A DNA stretch of 64,000 nucleotides from Palleronia rufa. GTDB taxonomy: Bacteria; Pseudomonadota; Alphaproteobacteria; Rhodobacterales; Rhodobacteraceae. The notes beneath the pieces were generated by a model. The model did no database searches, was not told where the DNA came from, and saw only the letters and a program-made list of their open reading frames with translations. The stretch spans positions 220,112 to 284,111 of the forward strand of contig NZ_JQEY01000003.1 of the NCBI RefSeq assembly GCF_000743715.1, written 5' to 3'. Both the position numbers and the translations under genes were made by a program. Below, one piece after another: positions 18,887 to 27,626 of the stretch (the first letter of the stretch is position 1; every line of letters starts with the position of its first letter).

Positions 18887-19467
18887 CACAGGCCACCGAA
18901 GAAGCGGGGCTGGCGATAGGGCGCCAGCAGCGACCGGATTCCCTTCGGCATGTCGCCCGTGGCCAGCCGGTCCTCGTAGAGCCCCGCGGCCAGCGACAGG
19001 ATCGCCAGCGAAAGATCGTTGGGCACCCCCGCCCAGTCGTCCGCGAAACCCGCCCGGAACGTGACTTCGGCCCGGCCACCCACCGGGATCGGCGGCAGCA
19101 CGAAGCCCTTGGCCACCAGGGCCGGGCGATGGGCATCGCGGGTCACGTGGATCCGGTCCAAAGCGATCGCGTCGCGCGTCCCGTCCAGTCCGATGATCGC
19201 CAGTTCGGTCATCTCGACCAGCGGCGCGCGGGGCAGCACCTGCCGCCCCATGTCGCGCCAGGCGTTGACCGTCCACACGAAGCCCCGCGCGATGACCGCC
19301 TTGCCGGTGGCCGCCTCGACCTGGGCGATGGCGGCCTTCAGCGCCCGCTCCAGCACCGGGTCCTGCAGGCCGGTATCGGCGAAGCCCCGGCCGAGCCTCA
19401 GATGCGCGCGCAGCTCGGCCAGCGGCAGAGCGCCCCCGTCCAGGCCAGTTTGCTCGACTAGATACAT
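18886..19467 (-). CDS. GTA head-tail connector (g6)
   Basis: 193 residues from ATG 19467 (MYLVEQTGLDGGALPLAELR). It belongs to the phage gp6-like head-tail connector family: AHLRLG, then ALKAAIAQVEAATGKAVIAR, and the C-terminal SLAAGLYEDRLATG. An in-frame ATG at 19587 would add 40 basic residues not seen in the family. It follows the capsid gene after a 142-base gap with no other gene. Confidence 0.9.
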   Translation of the reverse strand: MYLVEQTGLDGGALPLAELRAHLRLGRGFADTGLQDPVLERALKAAIAQVEAATGKAVIARGFVWTVNAWRDMGRQVLPRAPLVEMTELAIIGLDGTRDAIALDRIHVTRDAHRPALVAKGFVLPPIPVGGRAEVTFRAGFADDWAGVPNDLSLAILSLAAGLYEDRLATGDMPKGIRSLLAPYRQPRFFGGL

Positions 19468-19609
19468 CCCCGTGTTCCTTCTCTCCGCTTCTCCGTCCGA
19501 ATTGCGCAGGCGCGCGTCCCCACGCCGCTCGGACGGAGGGAAAGCTGGTCGGCGTGTCGCGACGCGCGCCTGCCGGACCGCCCGCACCTGCGGACGGCCC
19601 GTCCCGGCC

Positions 19610-20797
19610 TCAAACGGCCGAGAACCTGAGAAGCTTGATGGCGGCGAAGTCGCTCACGTCGCCGCCCACGCGCTTGGTGGCGTAGAACAGCACGTGCGGC
19701 TTGGCCGAGAACGGGTCGCGCAGGATGCGCAAGTCCGGACGCTCGGCCACCGTGTAGCCGGAGGCGAAGTCGCCAAAGGCGATGGCGGCGTTGTCCTTGG
19801 CGACGTCCGGCATGTCCTCGGCGATCAGCACCGCATAGCCCATCAGACGCGCCGGCTCACCCGCGGCCAGACCGTCCGACCACAAGAAGCGGCCGTCCGC
19901 GTCCTTCAGCCGGCGCACCACGCCCGCGGTCTTCGAGTTCATCACGAAGCTCGCGTTGGCGCGGTACTGCGCGCCCAGGGCATAGACCAGGTCCACGATC
20001 GCATCGGCATCGGCGAAGGCGCCGTCGGCACCGCTGGCGACGTAGCCCAGCTTGCCCCACTCCCAGTTCTGCTCGTCCACCACCGGGTGGGTCAGGAAAC
20101 CGCGCGGCTTCTCGGCGCCGTCGCCCAGCACGAAGGCGCGCGCCTCGGCACGGGCGAAGGTGTCGGCGATGCGACCGGCCAGCCAGCCCTCGATGTCGAA
20201 GGCGGAGTCGTCCAGCAGCCGCTGGGAGGCTTTCGGCAGCGCCGACAGCTCATGCAGCGGAATGGTGATGCGGTCGATCTGGCCGGTACCGGTCTCGTTC
20301 ACCGATCCGGTCTCGCTGGCCCATCCGGCCCCCATCTCGGCGGTGTCGATCAGCACGTCGTAGGAGGTGGACTCGACGTTCACGACCGTGGCGATCCGGC
20401 GGATCGAGGCGGTGGACTTCAGCACGCCCTTGACCGTGGCGGAGGTTTGCGGATCGACCAGGTAGCCGCCGTCGCCGGAGACGACGGTGGACATGCCCTT
20501 GCCTTCCAGGGCCAGTCCGCGCAGCGCGTCGTCGTCGCCAGAGCGGATGTAGTCCTCGAACGCCTTCTGATGGGGCACTTCGATTTCGGCAGAGGTGGCC
20601 AGCGCCGGGCGACGCCCGGTCTGCGATTTGGCGTGAAGCATGGTCTGTCGCTCTTCCTGCTGTTGCATCTTTGTTTCGATATCGTCCTTGAACGCTCTGA
20701 GATCGTTCACGAACTCGGCCATCGCGGCCTTAACGTCCCCGGCGGCGTCGGGCACAATCGCCCCCTCCGCCCGAGCCTTGGTCTCGGTCGTGCTCAT
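19610..20797 (-). CDS. GTA major capsid protein (g5, HK97 fold)
   Basis: 395 residues. A helical N-terminal scaffold-like delta region (about 1-100, with FVNDLRAFKDDIETKMQQQE) is normally removed by the g4 protease. The HK97 core follows, with typical motifs GGYLVDPQTSATV, SALPKASQRLLDDSAFDIEG, MGYAVLIAEDMPDVA and FGDFASGYTVAERP. The mature protein would start near residue 100. This is the most conserved GTA marker. Confidence 0.95.
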   Translation of the reverse strand: MSTTETKARAEGAIVPDAAGDVKAAMAEFVNDLRAFKDDIETKMQQQEERQTMLHAKSQTGRRPALATSAEIEVPHQKAFEDYIRSGDDDALRGLALEGKGMSTVVSGDGGYLVDPQTSATVKGVLKSTASIRRIATVVNVESTSYDVLIDTAEMGAGWASETGSVNETGTGQIDRITIPLHELSALPKASQRLLDDSAFDIEGWLAGRIADTFARAEARAFVLGDGAEKPRGFLTHPVVDEQNWEWGKLGYVASGADGAFADADAIVDLVYALGAQYRANASFVMNSKTAGVVRRLKDADGRFLWSDGLAAGEPARLMGYAVLIAEDMPDVAKDNAAIAFGDFASGYTVAERPDLRILRDPFSAKPHVLFYATKRVGGDVSDFAAIKLLRFSAV

Positions 20798-20833
20798 CGC
20801 ATGTCCTCGATGGTGGTGGTTGGTGCCGGGCTG

Positions 20834-21370
20834 TCAGCCGCCCGCCAGGGAAAGGCGCGCGGACCGGATCGCCGCCGCCAGCTCTTGCAACGGATCGGCG
20901 CCGGGCGCGTCGCCCTTGGCATCGACCCGCGCCTCTGGAAGCATCGGGAAGGTGACAAGGGACACCTCCCACAGCTCCAGCTCGCACAGGAGCCTCTGGC
21001 CCCTGTCGTTCTTGGTGGCCTTCCGCGTGCGATACCCGATGGACAGGCCATCGATCGCCCCTGCCGCCACCAGGGCCGCGGCATCGCGGCCCTTTTCCAC
21101 GTCCGTCAGGATGCGTCCCCGGACCCACAGGCCCGCCGCGTCCTCACGCACCTCGTCCCAGACGCCGATCGGCTGCGCCGGATCGTGCTGCCACAGCATC
21201 TTGACCCGTCCGCCCCGTGCCCTGAGGCGTTCCAGCGACACCGCATAGGCACCGGGCTCGACCACGTCGCCGCCCTGGTCCGACACCCCGAAGACCGAGG
21301 CATAGCCCGCGATCTCGCTGCCGTCCGTCTCGACCCTTTCGAGCCCGCAGAACTTGCGCTCCAGATCCAT
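20834..21370 (-). CDS. GTA prohead protease (g4)
   Basis: 178-residue HK97-family (U35) protease that matures the capsid. From ATG 21370 it reads MDLERKFCGLERVETDG. Core motifs are AGYASVFGVSDQGGDVVEPG, KMLWQHDPAQPIGVWD (catalytic His) and DGLSIGYRTRKA (catalytic Ser), with ELWEVSLVTFPMLPEA at the end. The start lies two bases after the portal stop. It is placed directly before the capsid gene, as in phages. Confidence 0.93.
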   Translation of the reverse strand: MDLERKFCGLERVETDGSEIAGYASVFGVSDQGGDVVEPGAYAVSLERLRARGGRVKMLWQHDPAQPIGVWDEVREDAAGLWVRGRILTDVEKGRDAAALVAAGAIDGLSIGYRTRKATKNDRGQRLLCELELWEVSLVTFPMLPEARVDAKGDAPGADPLQELAAAIRSARLSLAGG

Positions 21371-21372
21371 GT

Positions 21373-22530
21373 TCAGTCTTCCTCTTTGGGGGCGAGGCCA
21401 AGCAGCGCCCGCTTTTCCGCATCGCTCAGGAACGCGGCCGACGACACCCGCGCCCATTGCGCGTCCCGCTCCGCCGACAGCGCCGGCACCCGGTCCAGAT
21501 CGACCCGCATCTCCAGATCCTCGCCGACGAACCCCTCCAGCCACTGCGCCAGGGCACTCGCCACCCGTGCGGCCAGGGGCAGCACGGTCAGGCGATAGAA
21601 CGCCCGATGCGCCTCGGCGTAGTTGGCGTAGGTCGCGTCGCCAGGGATCCCCAGCAACATCGGCGGGACCCCGAAGGCCAGCGCGATCTCGCGCGCCGCG
21701 CTCTCCTTGGTCTTCTGGAACTCCATGTCCGACGGGCTGAACCCCATCGGCTTCCAGTCCAGCCCGCCCTCCAGCAGCATCGGCCGCCCGGCATTACGCG
21801 CGCCCTGGTGATGGGTCTCCAGCTCGGCCACCAGCCGGTCGTATTGCTGCGGGTCCAGCATCCCCTCTCCGCCCTGATAGACGATCGCGCCAGAGGGCCG
21901 CGCCGCGTTGTCCAGAAGCGCCTTGGACCAGCGCGACGCGCTGTTGTGCACGTCCATCGCCTGCGCCACCGCCTGCATCGGGCTCAGACCGTAGTGGTCG
22001 TCCTGCGGATGAAAGCTCTTGACGTGGCAGACCTGCGCCGCGCCGAACCTGTGCCGCTTGCCGCCGACGCTGTAATCGTAGGCCACCGGCCAGCCATCGG
22101 CGCCCGGCACCACCGACATGCGATCGGATCTCAGGACATGCAGCTCCGCCGGCAGCGCGCCTTCGCCCACCGCCTCCACATAGCCGTCGCCGGTCAGCAG
22201 CAGCTGGCCATAGACGGCCTCCAGCAGTTCCGCACGGCCCTGCGCGCCGTTGGGACGGGCCATCAATTGCAGCACCGGATGCGTCTCCATCCGCGCACCG
22301 TCGGATTCCAGGACCAGGGGCAGCGCCGCCGCCGCCTCGGCCACCAGCTTCACGCAGCGGAATACCACCGGGTTGCCCAGGAACCCCACGCGGGTCAGCG
22401 AGGCGGTGTCGCGCGGAGTCCAGGCCACCCGGCCCGCGCCCCCATAGGCAATCGCCGGGGCGGAGAGCGCGCCAGCCGCGCTCGCCTTCGCCTCGGGCGC
22501 CTCACCGCCCCGCTTCAGAAACTGAAACAT
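21373..22530 (-). CDS. GTA portal protein (g3)
   Basis: 385 residues of the HK97-type portal family, which forms the DNA channel at one capsid vertex. Motifs include NPVVFRCVKLVAEAAAALPL, KSFHPQDDHYGLSPMQAVAQ and KESAAREIALAFGVPPMLLG, followed by DATYANYAEAHRAFYR. The length is normal. It starts 98 bases after the terminase gene. Confidence 0.95.
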   Translation of the reverse strand: MFQFLKRGGEAPEAKASAAGALSAPAIAYGGAGRVAWTPRDTASLTRVGFLGNPVVFRCVKLVAEAAAALPLVLESDGARMETHPVLQLMARPNGAQGRAELLEAVYGQLLLTGDGYVEAVGEGALPAELHVLRSDRMSVVPGADGWPVAYDYSVGGKRHRFGAAQVCHVKSFHPQDDHYGLSPMQAVAQAMDVHNSASRWSKALLDNAARPSGAIVYQGGEGMLDPQQYDRLVAELETHHQGARNAGRPMLLEGGLDWKPMGFSPSDMEFQKTKESAAREIALAFGVPPMLLGIPGDATYANYAEAHRAFYRLTVLPLAARVASALAQWLEGFVGEDLEMRVDLDRVPALSAERDAQWARVSSAAFLSDAEKRALLGLAPKEED

Positions 22531-22628
22531 TCCTTAGCTCCTCTTTCGGCCGCAACGATCCCGCCCGCACACGGGCCCTGCCCTGCGCGGTGTCGCCGCC
22601 AATTTCCGTTCCGTCGATCCCGGCCGCG

Positions 22629-23909
22629 TCAGAGCGCCCGCACGCCCGGCCGCGCCTGCGGCCGTCCCATCAGTTCCGTCACCGCCCAGACCAGCGCATC
22701 GACCCGGTCGGGAGACCCCCGACCCTTGAAGCCGCCGACTGCCATCTGCGCCATCTGCGCCTCCAGCTCCGCCATCCGTCCCAGGTGCGTGACCCGTCCC
22801 TGCTCGTAAAGCGCCGCCACCGGCTCCGCTCGTGAGACCTTGCCCCGAGAGGCGTAAACACCGCGGTAACTCACCGTACGGTCCACCTGCCGCACCACCG
22901 TCTCGACAAGCTCGCCGCCCTGGTTGACCTCGGCCACCACGCGGTCCGCGCGATGGCGGCGATAGGTGGCGACGACCGCCTCGGCCCAGGCAGCCGGCGA
23001 CGCGCCGGAGATGCTGGCATCCTCCAGCACCACGACCCGTTCGCCGCAGCCGCTCAGCGCCGCCACGACGATGCCGCAGGTGTCCGCCCCCGCGCCGCTC
23101 GTGACCGGCGGGTCCACCGCCACGACCACCCGGCCCAGTGCGCCAGGGTCGGATACCCGCAAGTCAGCCAACTGTCCGGCGGTCCAGAGCGCGCCCTCGA
23201 CATCCTCCAGCAGCTTGCCTTCGAGTTCCTGCAACCCCAGCCGCGTGTCGCCGTAGCGGGTGCGCATCTCCTCCAGGAAGGACCCGGCCAGGTTGGCGCG
23301 GTTCGCCTCGGTCGGCGCATGGGTCAGCACGGTCGTGTCCGACTGCAGCAGCCGTTTCAGCACCGGCACGTTGCGCGGCGTGGTGGTCACGCATTGCCGC
23401 GGCCGCTCGCCCAGCCGCAGGCAGAACTGCAGCATGTCCCACGACTCCTCTGCCCGCTTCCACTTGGCCAGCTCATCCACCCAGGCGGCATCGAACTGCG
23501 GCCCGCGCAGCGCCTCGGGATCATGCGCCGAGAACGCCTGCGCCACGGCCCCGTTGGGCCAGACCAGCCGCTTGCGCGTCGCCTCCCAGACGGGGCGGCG
23601 GTCGGGGGGCGAGCAGGCAAGGATCCCGCTCTCGCCAAAGATCATCACCTCGCGCACCTGGTCGAGCGTCTCGCCCACCAGCGCCACCCGACGCGCCTCC
23701 CCCGGATCGAGGGGCCGCGACCCCTCGACCATGCTGCGCACCCATTCGGCGCCGGCGCGGGTCTTGCCCGCGCCCCGCCCGCCCAGGATCACCCAGGACC
23801 GCCAGTCGCCCTCAGGGGCGAGCTGATGTTCCATCGCCCAGAACTCGAAGAGATACGGCAGTGCCAGCAGCTCTCCTTCCGTCAGCTCATTCAGAAAGCT
23901 TTCCTGCAC
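22629..23909 (-). CDS. GTA terminase large subunit (g2)
   Basis: DNA-packaging ATPase and nuclease. The ATPase Walker A is LGGRGAGKTRAGAEW and the Walker B region is FDAAWVDELAKWKRAEES. The nuclease domain has VVVAVDPP near its start and SPDRVDALVWAVTELM at its end. The start is uncertain. Coding similarity extends upstream (DWIASAPRSVQESFL) beyond the nearest usable GTG at 23909. The only in-frame ATG, at 24044, would add 45 Ser/Thr-rich residues overlapping g1. I list the GTG; the real start may be a few codons upstream. Confidence 0.88.
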   Translation of the reverse strand: MQESFLNELTEGELLALPYLFEFWAMEHQLAPEGDWRSWVILGGRGAGKTRAGAEWVRSMVEGSRPLDPGEARRVALVGETLDQVREVMIFGESGILACSPPDRRPVWEATRKRLVWPNGAVAQAFSAHDPEALRGPQFDAAWVDELAKWKRAEESWDMLQFCLRLGERPRQCVTTTPRNVPVLKRLLQSDTTVLTHAPTEANRANLAGSFLEEMRTRYGDTRLGLQELEGKLLEDVEGALWTAGQLADLRVSDPGALGRVVVAVDPPVTSGAGADTCGIVVAALSGCGERVVVLEDASISGASPAAWAEAVVATYRRHRADRVVAEVNQGGELVETVVRQVDRTVSYRGVYASRGKVSRAEPVAALYEQGRVTHLGRMAELEAQMAQMAVGGFKGRGSPDRVDALVWAVTELMGRPQARPGVRAL

Positions 23910-24231
23910 GCTGCGCGGCGCGGAGGCGATCCAGTCGGCCCCCGATGCTGTTGCGGGCGTCGTCGAAGTCGAGCGCGAAGTCGTGGACGACTCCCAGCTG
24001 TTTCTTGCGTAGCTCGTCAAAGCGCTTCCTCTCATCGAACACATGCGACAGAGACCGGCTAAGGTTCTGCAGCACCCGTTTCAGTTCCGTATCCGGCAGG
24101 TCGTCGCGGTCGCGGAAGAACAGTTGGCACGCTTCGAGATCGTCGAGGATCTCTTCGCATTTCCGTTCCGCGATCTTCAGGATCCGCCGCCCCTCGTCCT
24201 CATCCCCGTCGTTCAGTCGTATGACCGTCAT
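23887..24231 (-). CDS. GTA small terminase-like protein (g1)
   Basis: 114 residues from ATG 24231 (MTVIRLNDGDEDEGRRILK). It is strongly helical and charged (ERKCEEILDDLEACQLFF, VFDERKRFDELRKKQLGVVH), which fits RcGTA g1, described as the DNA-binding small terminase. Its 3' end overlaps the beginning of g2 in another frame. An in-frame ATG at 24372 would add 47 residues of unlikely composition. Confidence 0.82.
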   Translation of the reverse strand: MTVIRLNDGDEDEGRRILKIAERKCEEILDDLEACQLFFRDRDDLPDTELKRVLQNLSRSLSHVFDERKRFDELRKKQLGVVHDFALDFDDARNSIGGRLDRLRAAQRAGKLSE

Positions 24232-24392
24232 GCCCTGTCCCCACACCAAAGGCCTCCGGTCGAGTGGCACCACACCGATGCCATCCAGCTCTCCGGACAC
24301 TCTGCCGCTGAGATATTGCCATCGGGCATGGCCACCGCGTGCCGCGCGCCAAGCCTGCCGCGGGTTCCGCAAATCACTGCTTTGAAAAGAAA

Positions 24393-24412
24393 AAGGCGGC
24401 CGAAGCCGCCTT
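24393..24412 (-). terminator. Strong intrinsic terminator after mltG
   Basis: Perfect 8-bp stem AAGGCGGC, loop CGAA, GCCGCCTT. On the minus strand it is followed by TTTTTCTTTTC. It ends the fab-mltG operon just before the GTA operon begins. Confidence 0.9.
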
Positions 24413-24438
24413 GTCAGAACCCAAAAGCCAACGGGTCG

Positions 24439-25593
24439 TTACTGACCCGCGCCCTCGGCCTCGATCCGGCGCCAGCGCGCGACATTCGCGTTGTGCTCTT
24501 CCAGCGTCCGGGCAAAGGCATGGCCGCCGGTGCCGTCGGCCACGAAATACAGCAGGTCGGTCTGTTCGGGGGCAAGCGCGGCCCGGATCGCCTCCAGCCC
24601 CGGATTGGCGATCGGGGTCGGCGGCAGGCCGTCGATGACGTAGGTGTTGTAGGGTGTCGCCGCGTCCAGTTCCGAGCGCCGCAGCCCCCGCTCCAGCACC
24701 CCTTCTCCGTTGGTGATGCCGTAGATCACCGTGGGATCGGTCTGCAGCCGCATCCCCTGCTCCAGCCGGTTGATGAACACGCTCGCCACCCGGCCGCGTT
24801 CGTCCGGCACGCCGGTCTCCTTCTCCACGATGGACGCCATGATCAGCGCCTCCTCGGGCGTGTCGTAGGGCAGATCGCCGCTGCGATCCTCCCATGCCGC
24901 GGCCAGGCGCTCGTCCTGCCGCGCCTCCATGCGCGCCAGCAGGTTCGCGCGGCTGTCGCCGGGGCTGACCTCGTAGCTGTCGGGCGCCAGCGTGCCCTCC
25001 GCCGGAACCTCCGCGACGTCCCCCTTCAGGAAATCGGCGGCGCGCAGTGCATCGACGATCTGCCAGCTCGTGACCCCCTCGGCCACGGCGATCCGGTAGC
25101 GCGTGTCGGCCTGGCCCCGGACCTGCGTGTAGGACTCGGGCACATCGCCCGCGGCGGGGTCGAACTCGGCGTCGATTTCGAAGCGGTTGGTGGCGGGGTC
25201 CAGCTCGCGCAGCTGGATCTGCTTCGCGCGCACCCCGATGCGATAGACGACTTCAGTGCCGCAGGTGGACTGGCCGCCTCTCGTCACCAGATCCACGATC
25301 TCTTCCATCGACGCGCCCTCCGGCACCCGGAAGCTGCCGGCCTTCAGCGCCCCGGACTTGTCGGTGTAGTCCGCCCCCATGCGCAAGATCCGCGGCGACG
25401 TCACGGCACCCTGCGCTTCCAGGTCGTTCGCCACGCCGACCATGGTCGAGCCCGGCTCGACCCGCAGGCAGATACCCGCGGTCAGCGGCCCCTCCGCGCG
25501 GTACGCGTTCACGCCCCAGCCGATGGCCCCGGCCACTGCGATCAACGCCACGATCAACAGGCTGAGCGCGTTCGAGACCATGTGCTTCCACAT
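24439..25593 (-). CDS. mltG: Endolytic murein transglycosylase
   Basis: Inner-membrane lytic transglycosylase that cuts nascent peptidoglycan strands (YceG-like). It has 384 residues with one N-terminal membrane segment (about 8-28, LSLLIVALIAVAGAIGWGV). The catalytic Glu lies in ALIMASIVEKETGVPDER. The LysM-like and YceG domain motifs DPTVIYGI, TPYNTYVIDGLPPTPIANPG and YFVADGTGGHAF are typical. ATG 25593 overlaps the fabF stop (TGATG), so both are in one operon. Confidence 0.95.
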   Translation of the reverse strand: MWKHMVSNALSLLIVALIAVAGAIGWGVNAYRAEGPLTAGICLRVEPGSTMVGVANDLEAQGAVTSPRILRMGADYTDKSGALKAGSFRVPEGASMEEIVDLVTRGGQSTCGTEVVYRIGVRAKQIQLRELDPATNRFEIDAEFDPAAGDVPESYTQVRGQADTRYRIAVAEGVTSWQIVDALRAADFLKGDVAEVPAEGTLAPDSYEVSPGDSRANLLARMEARQDERLAAAWEDRSGDLPYDTPEEALIMASIVEKETGVPDERGRVASVFINRLEQGMRLQTDPTVIYGITNGEGVLERGLRRSELDAATPYNTYVIDGLPPTPIANPGLEAIRAALAPEQTDLLYFVADGTGGHAFARTLEEHNANVARWRRIEAEGAGQ

Positions 25594-26855
25594 CAGCCGG
25601 CGACCTTCCTGAGCAACAGAACGGCGTTCGTGCCGCCGAACCCGAAGGAGTTCGACAGCGCCACGTCGATCTCACGCTCCACCTTGGCCTTGGGGGCCAG
25701 GCCGATCACCGCGTCCGTCGGCGGGGTGTCGAGGTTCAGCGTCGGCGGCGCCACCTGGTCGCGGATCGCCAGCGTGGAAAAGATCGCCTCGATCGCGCCG
25801 GCGGCCCCCAGCAGGTGCCCCGTCGCGGATTTGGTCGAGGACATGGTCGCCGCCCCCGCCGCATCGCCCAGAAGCCTCTGGACCGCCCCCATCTCGATCG
25901 TGTCGGCCATGGTCGAGGTGCCGTGCGCGTTGACGTAGTCGATGTCGCTCACGTCGATGCCGGCCCGCTTGACGGCCGCGCGCATCGCCCGTTCGGCGCC
26001 CTCATGGTCGGGCGGGGGGGCGGTGATGTGATGGGCGTCGCCCGAAAGCCCGTAGCCGATCACCTCCGCATAGATCGTGGCCCCGCGCGCCCTTGCCCGG
26101 TCGTAGTCCTCCAGCACGACGATCCCCGCGCCCTCGCCCATCACGAATCCGTCGCGGTCGGCATCCCAGGGCCGCGACGCGCGGGTGGGATCGTCGGCAT
26201 ATTTCGTGCTGAGCGCCTTGCAGGCGTTGAATCCGGCAATGCCGATCTCGCAGACGGCGGCTTCGGCGCCGCCCGCGATCATCACGTCGGCATCCTCCAG
26301 CGCGATCAGCCGCGCGGCGTCGCCGATGGCATGCGCCCCGGTCGAGCATGCCGTCACCACCGCGTGGTTCGGTCCCTTGAAGCCGTAGCGGATCGACACC
26401 TGCCCGGAAATCAGGTTGATGAGCGATCCGGGAATGAAGAACGGCGATACCCGCCGGGGGCCCTTTTCACGGATCATCACCGCCGTGTCCGCGATGGACT
26501 GCAGACCGCCGATGCCGGACCCGATCATGACCCCGATCCGCTCCAGCTCCGCGGCGCTCTCGCCGCCCAGACCCGCGTCCCGGATCGCCTGCTCGGCCGC
26601 GGCCATCCCGTACAGGATGAAGTCGTCGACCTTGCGCGCCTCCTTGGGCTCCATCCAGTCGTCGGGGTTGAACGTGCCGTCGGACCCGTCGCCGCGCGGC
26701 ACCTCGCAGGCATAGGTCGTCGCCAGATGCGAGGCGTCGAAGCTTTGGATCGTTCCCGCGCCGGATTGCCCGGCAAGAAGCCGCGACCAGGTCTCCTCGA
26801 CGCCGCAGGCAAGGGGAGAGACCATCCCCAACCCGGTTATGACCACACGCCGCAT
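25593..26855 (-). CDS. fabF: 3-oxoacyl-[acyl-carrier-protein] synthase II
   Basis: Condensing enzyme that elongates fatty acyl-ACP with malonyl-ACP. The protein has 420 residues from ATG 26855 (MRRVVITGLGMVSPLACGVE), the family's N-terminus. The Cys-His-His triad is visible: Cys in VTACSTGAHAIGDA, His in VNAHGTSTMADT and His in TKSATGHLLGAAGA. Upstream in-frame codons to 27089 are Arg-rich and not part of the protein. It lies downstream of acpP on the same strand across a 358-base gap with a terminator-like hairpin. Confidence 0.97.
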   Translation of the reverse strand: MRRVVITGLGMVSPLACGVEETWSRLLAGQSGAGTIQSFDASHLATTYACEVPRGDGSDGTFNPDDWMEPKEARKVDDFILYGMAAAEQAIRDAGLGGESAAELERIGVMIGSGIGGLQSIADTAVMIREKGPRRVSPFFIPGSLINLISGQVSIRYGFKGPNHAVVTACSTGAHAIGDAARLIALEDADVMIAGGAEAAVCEIGIAGFNACKALSTKYADDPTRASRPWDADRDGFVMGEGAGIVVLEDYDRARARGATIYAEVIGYGLSGDAHHITAPPPDHEGAERAMRAAVKRAGIDVSDIDYVNAHGTSTMADTIEMGAVQRLLGDAAGAATMSSTKSATGHLLGAAGAIEAIFSTLAIRDQVAPPTLNLDTPPTDAVIGLAPKAKVEREIDVALSNSFGFGGTNAVLLLRKVAG

Positions 26856-27213
26856 TCTGCTGCCCCTCGCCTTCGGTACCCTCGTCGCCGCGCGTGATAC
26901 ACGCGCGACGGTCCGGTTGAAAGGGGCAGCGCCCGGGCCGGCGGCAACCGGACGCTGCCCCGCACCGGGTCCGCGTCCCGGCGCAGTCTGCGGGCGATGT
27001 GCGGTCGCTCTCCGTCCCCGGCGCGGTCCGGCCCCGCCTGCCCCCCGGGGCGGTGCGCGGGCAGCTCCGATCCGCCGCCGTCCGCCCACCGCGCATGGCG
27101 ATGTCGCGCCGCAGCCCTCTGCGCCCGGACCCAGGGGCGAACGCGAAAGGGACGCGGCCCGGATGTCCCGAACCGCGTCCCCTATCCTCCGACCCCGGAG
27201 GGACGCGTGGCGA
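26856..27213. other. 358-bp gap between acpP and fabF
   Basis: GC-rich and without a convincing gene. It holds the hairpin at 27149-27181 just after acpP. Any fabF promoter must lie in the rest, but no clear -35/-10 pair was seen. Confidence 0.5.
27149..27181 (-). terminator. Terminator-like hairpin after acpP
   Basis: Stem GGGACGCGG paired with CCGCGTCCC across a 15-base loop. On the minus strand it is followed by TTTCG. It may end the abundant acpP transcript, leaving weaker read-through to fabF. Confidence 0.55.
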
Positions 27214-27453
27214 TCAGGTCGCCTGCTTGATGTAGGAGACCGCGTCGCCGAAGGTCTGGATCGTCTCCGCGGCGTCGTCGGGGATCTCGATCCCGAATTC
27301 CTCCTCGAACGCCATCACCAGCTCGACGGTGTCGAGGCTGTCGGCGCCGAGGTCGTCGATGAACGAGGCGTTCTCGGTCACCTTCTCCTCTTCGACGCCG
27401 AGATGCTCGACAACTTTTTTCCTGACGCGGGTTTCGATGTCGCCTTCGCTCAT
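27214..27453 (-). CDS. acpP: Acyl carrier protein
   Basis: Acidic 79-residue carrier of growing acyl chains. The phosphopantetheine Ser lies in [20 protein letters not shown]. It has the typical four-helix sequence ([20 protein letters not shown]). It sits between fabG and fabF, as in many proteobacteria, with its own promoter candidate at 27585-27612. Confidence 0.98.
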   Translation of the reverse strand: MSEGDIETRVRKKVVEHLGVEEEKVTENASFIDDLGADSLDTVELVMAFEEEFGIEIPDDAAETIQTFGDAVSYIKQAT

Positions 27454-27584
27454 GTTCTTTCCTTCTCTCCGGGACGGGCCCGCTCACTGTCCGCCCGCAT
27501 GGGGCATTGCTGCGTCTTTGGCCCTTGTTTCAAGGGCGATAGGCCCCGAAGCCATGTACTTCGATGCCCTGAAATGTGCGGCCC

Positions 27585-27612
27585 GCTATAACATACCGGA
27601 TTGCCGTGGCAA
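27585..27612 (-). promoter_or_regulatory. Candidate acpP promoter
   Basis: The minus strand reads TTGCCA, 16 bases, TATAGC, in the 173-base gap between fabG and acpP. Good agreement with a sigma-70-type promoter. Start of acpP is about 130 bases downstream. Confidence 0.55.
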
Positions 27613-27626
27613 ACGGAATCGCCGCC

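Larger units (their letters stand above)
10621..24231 (-). other. Gene transfer agent (RcGTA-type) structural gene cluster
   Basis: Sixteen consecutive minus-strand genes match the order of the Rhodobacter capsulatus GTA: small and large terminase, portal, protease, capsid, head-tail connectors, tail tube, tape measure, baseplate, peptidase and fibre/host-specificity protein (g1-g15 with g10.1). Most joints are ATGA or TGATG overlaps. There is no integrase, replication gene, lysis gene or attachment site, as expected for a domesticated GTA rather than a prophage. A strong terminator upstream (24393-24412) separates it from the fab-mltG operon. Confidence 0.93.

Noticed and set aside
24232-24392. 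A CtrA-type box or another clear promoter before GTA g1
   Set aside because: No TTAA-N7-TTAA pattern and no good -35/-10 pair were found in this stretch, although GTA transcription probably begins here.
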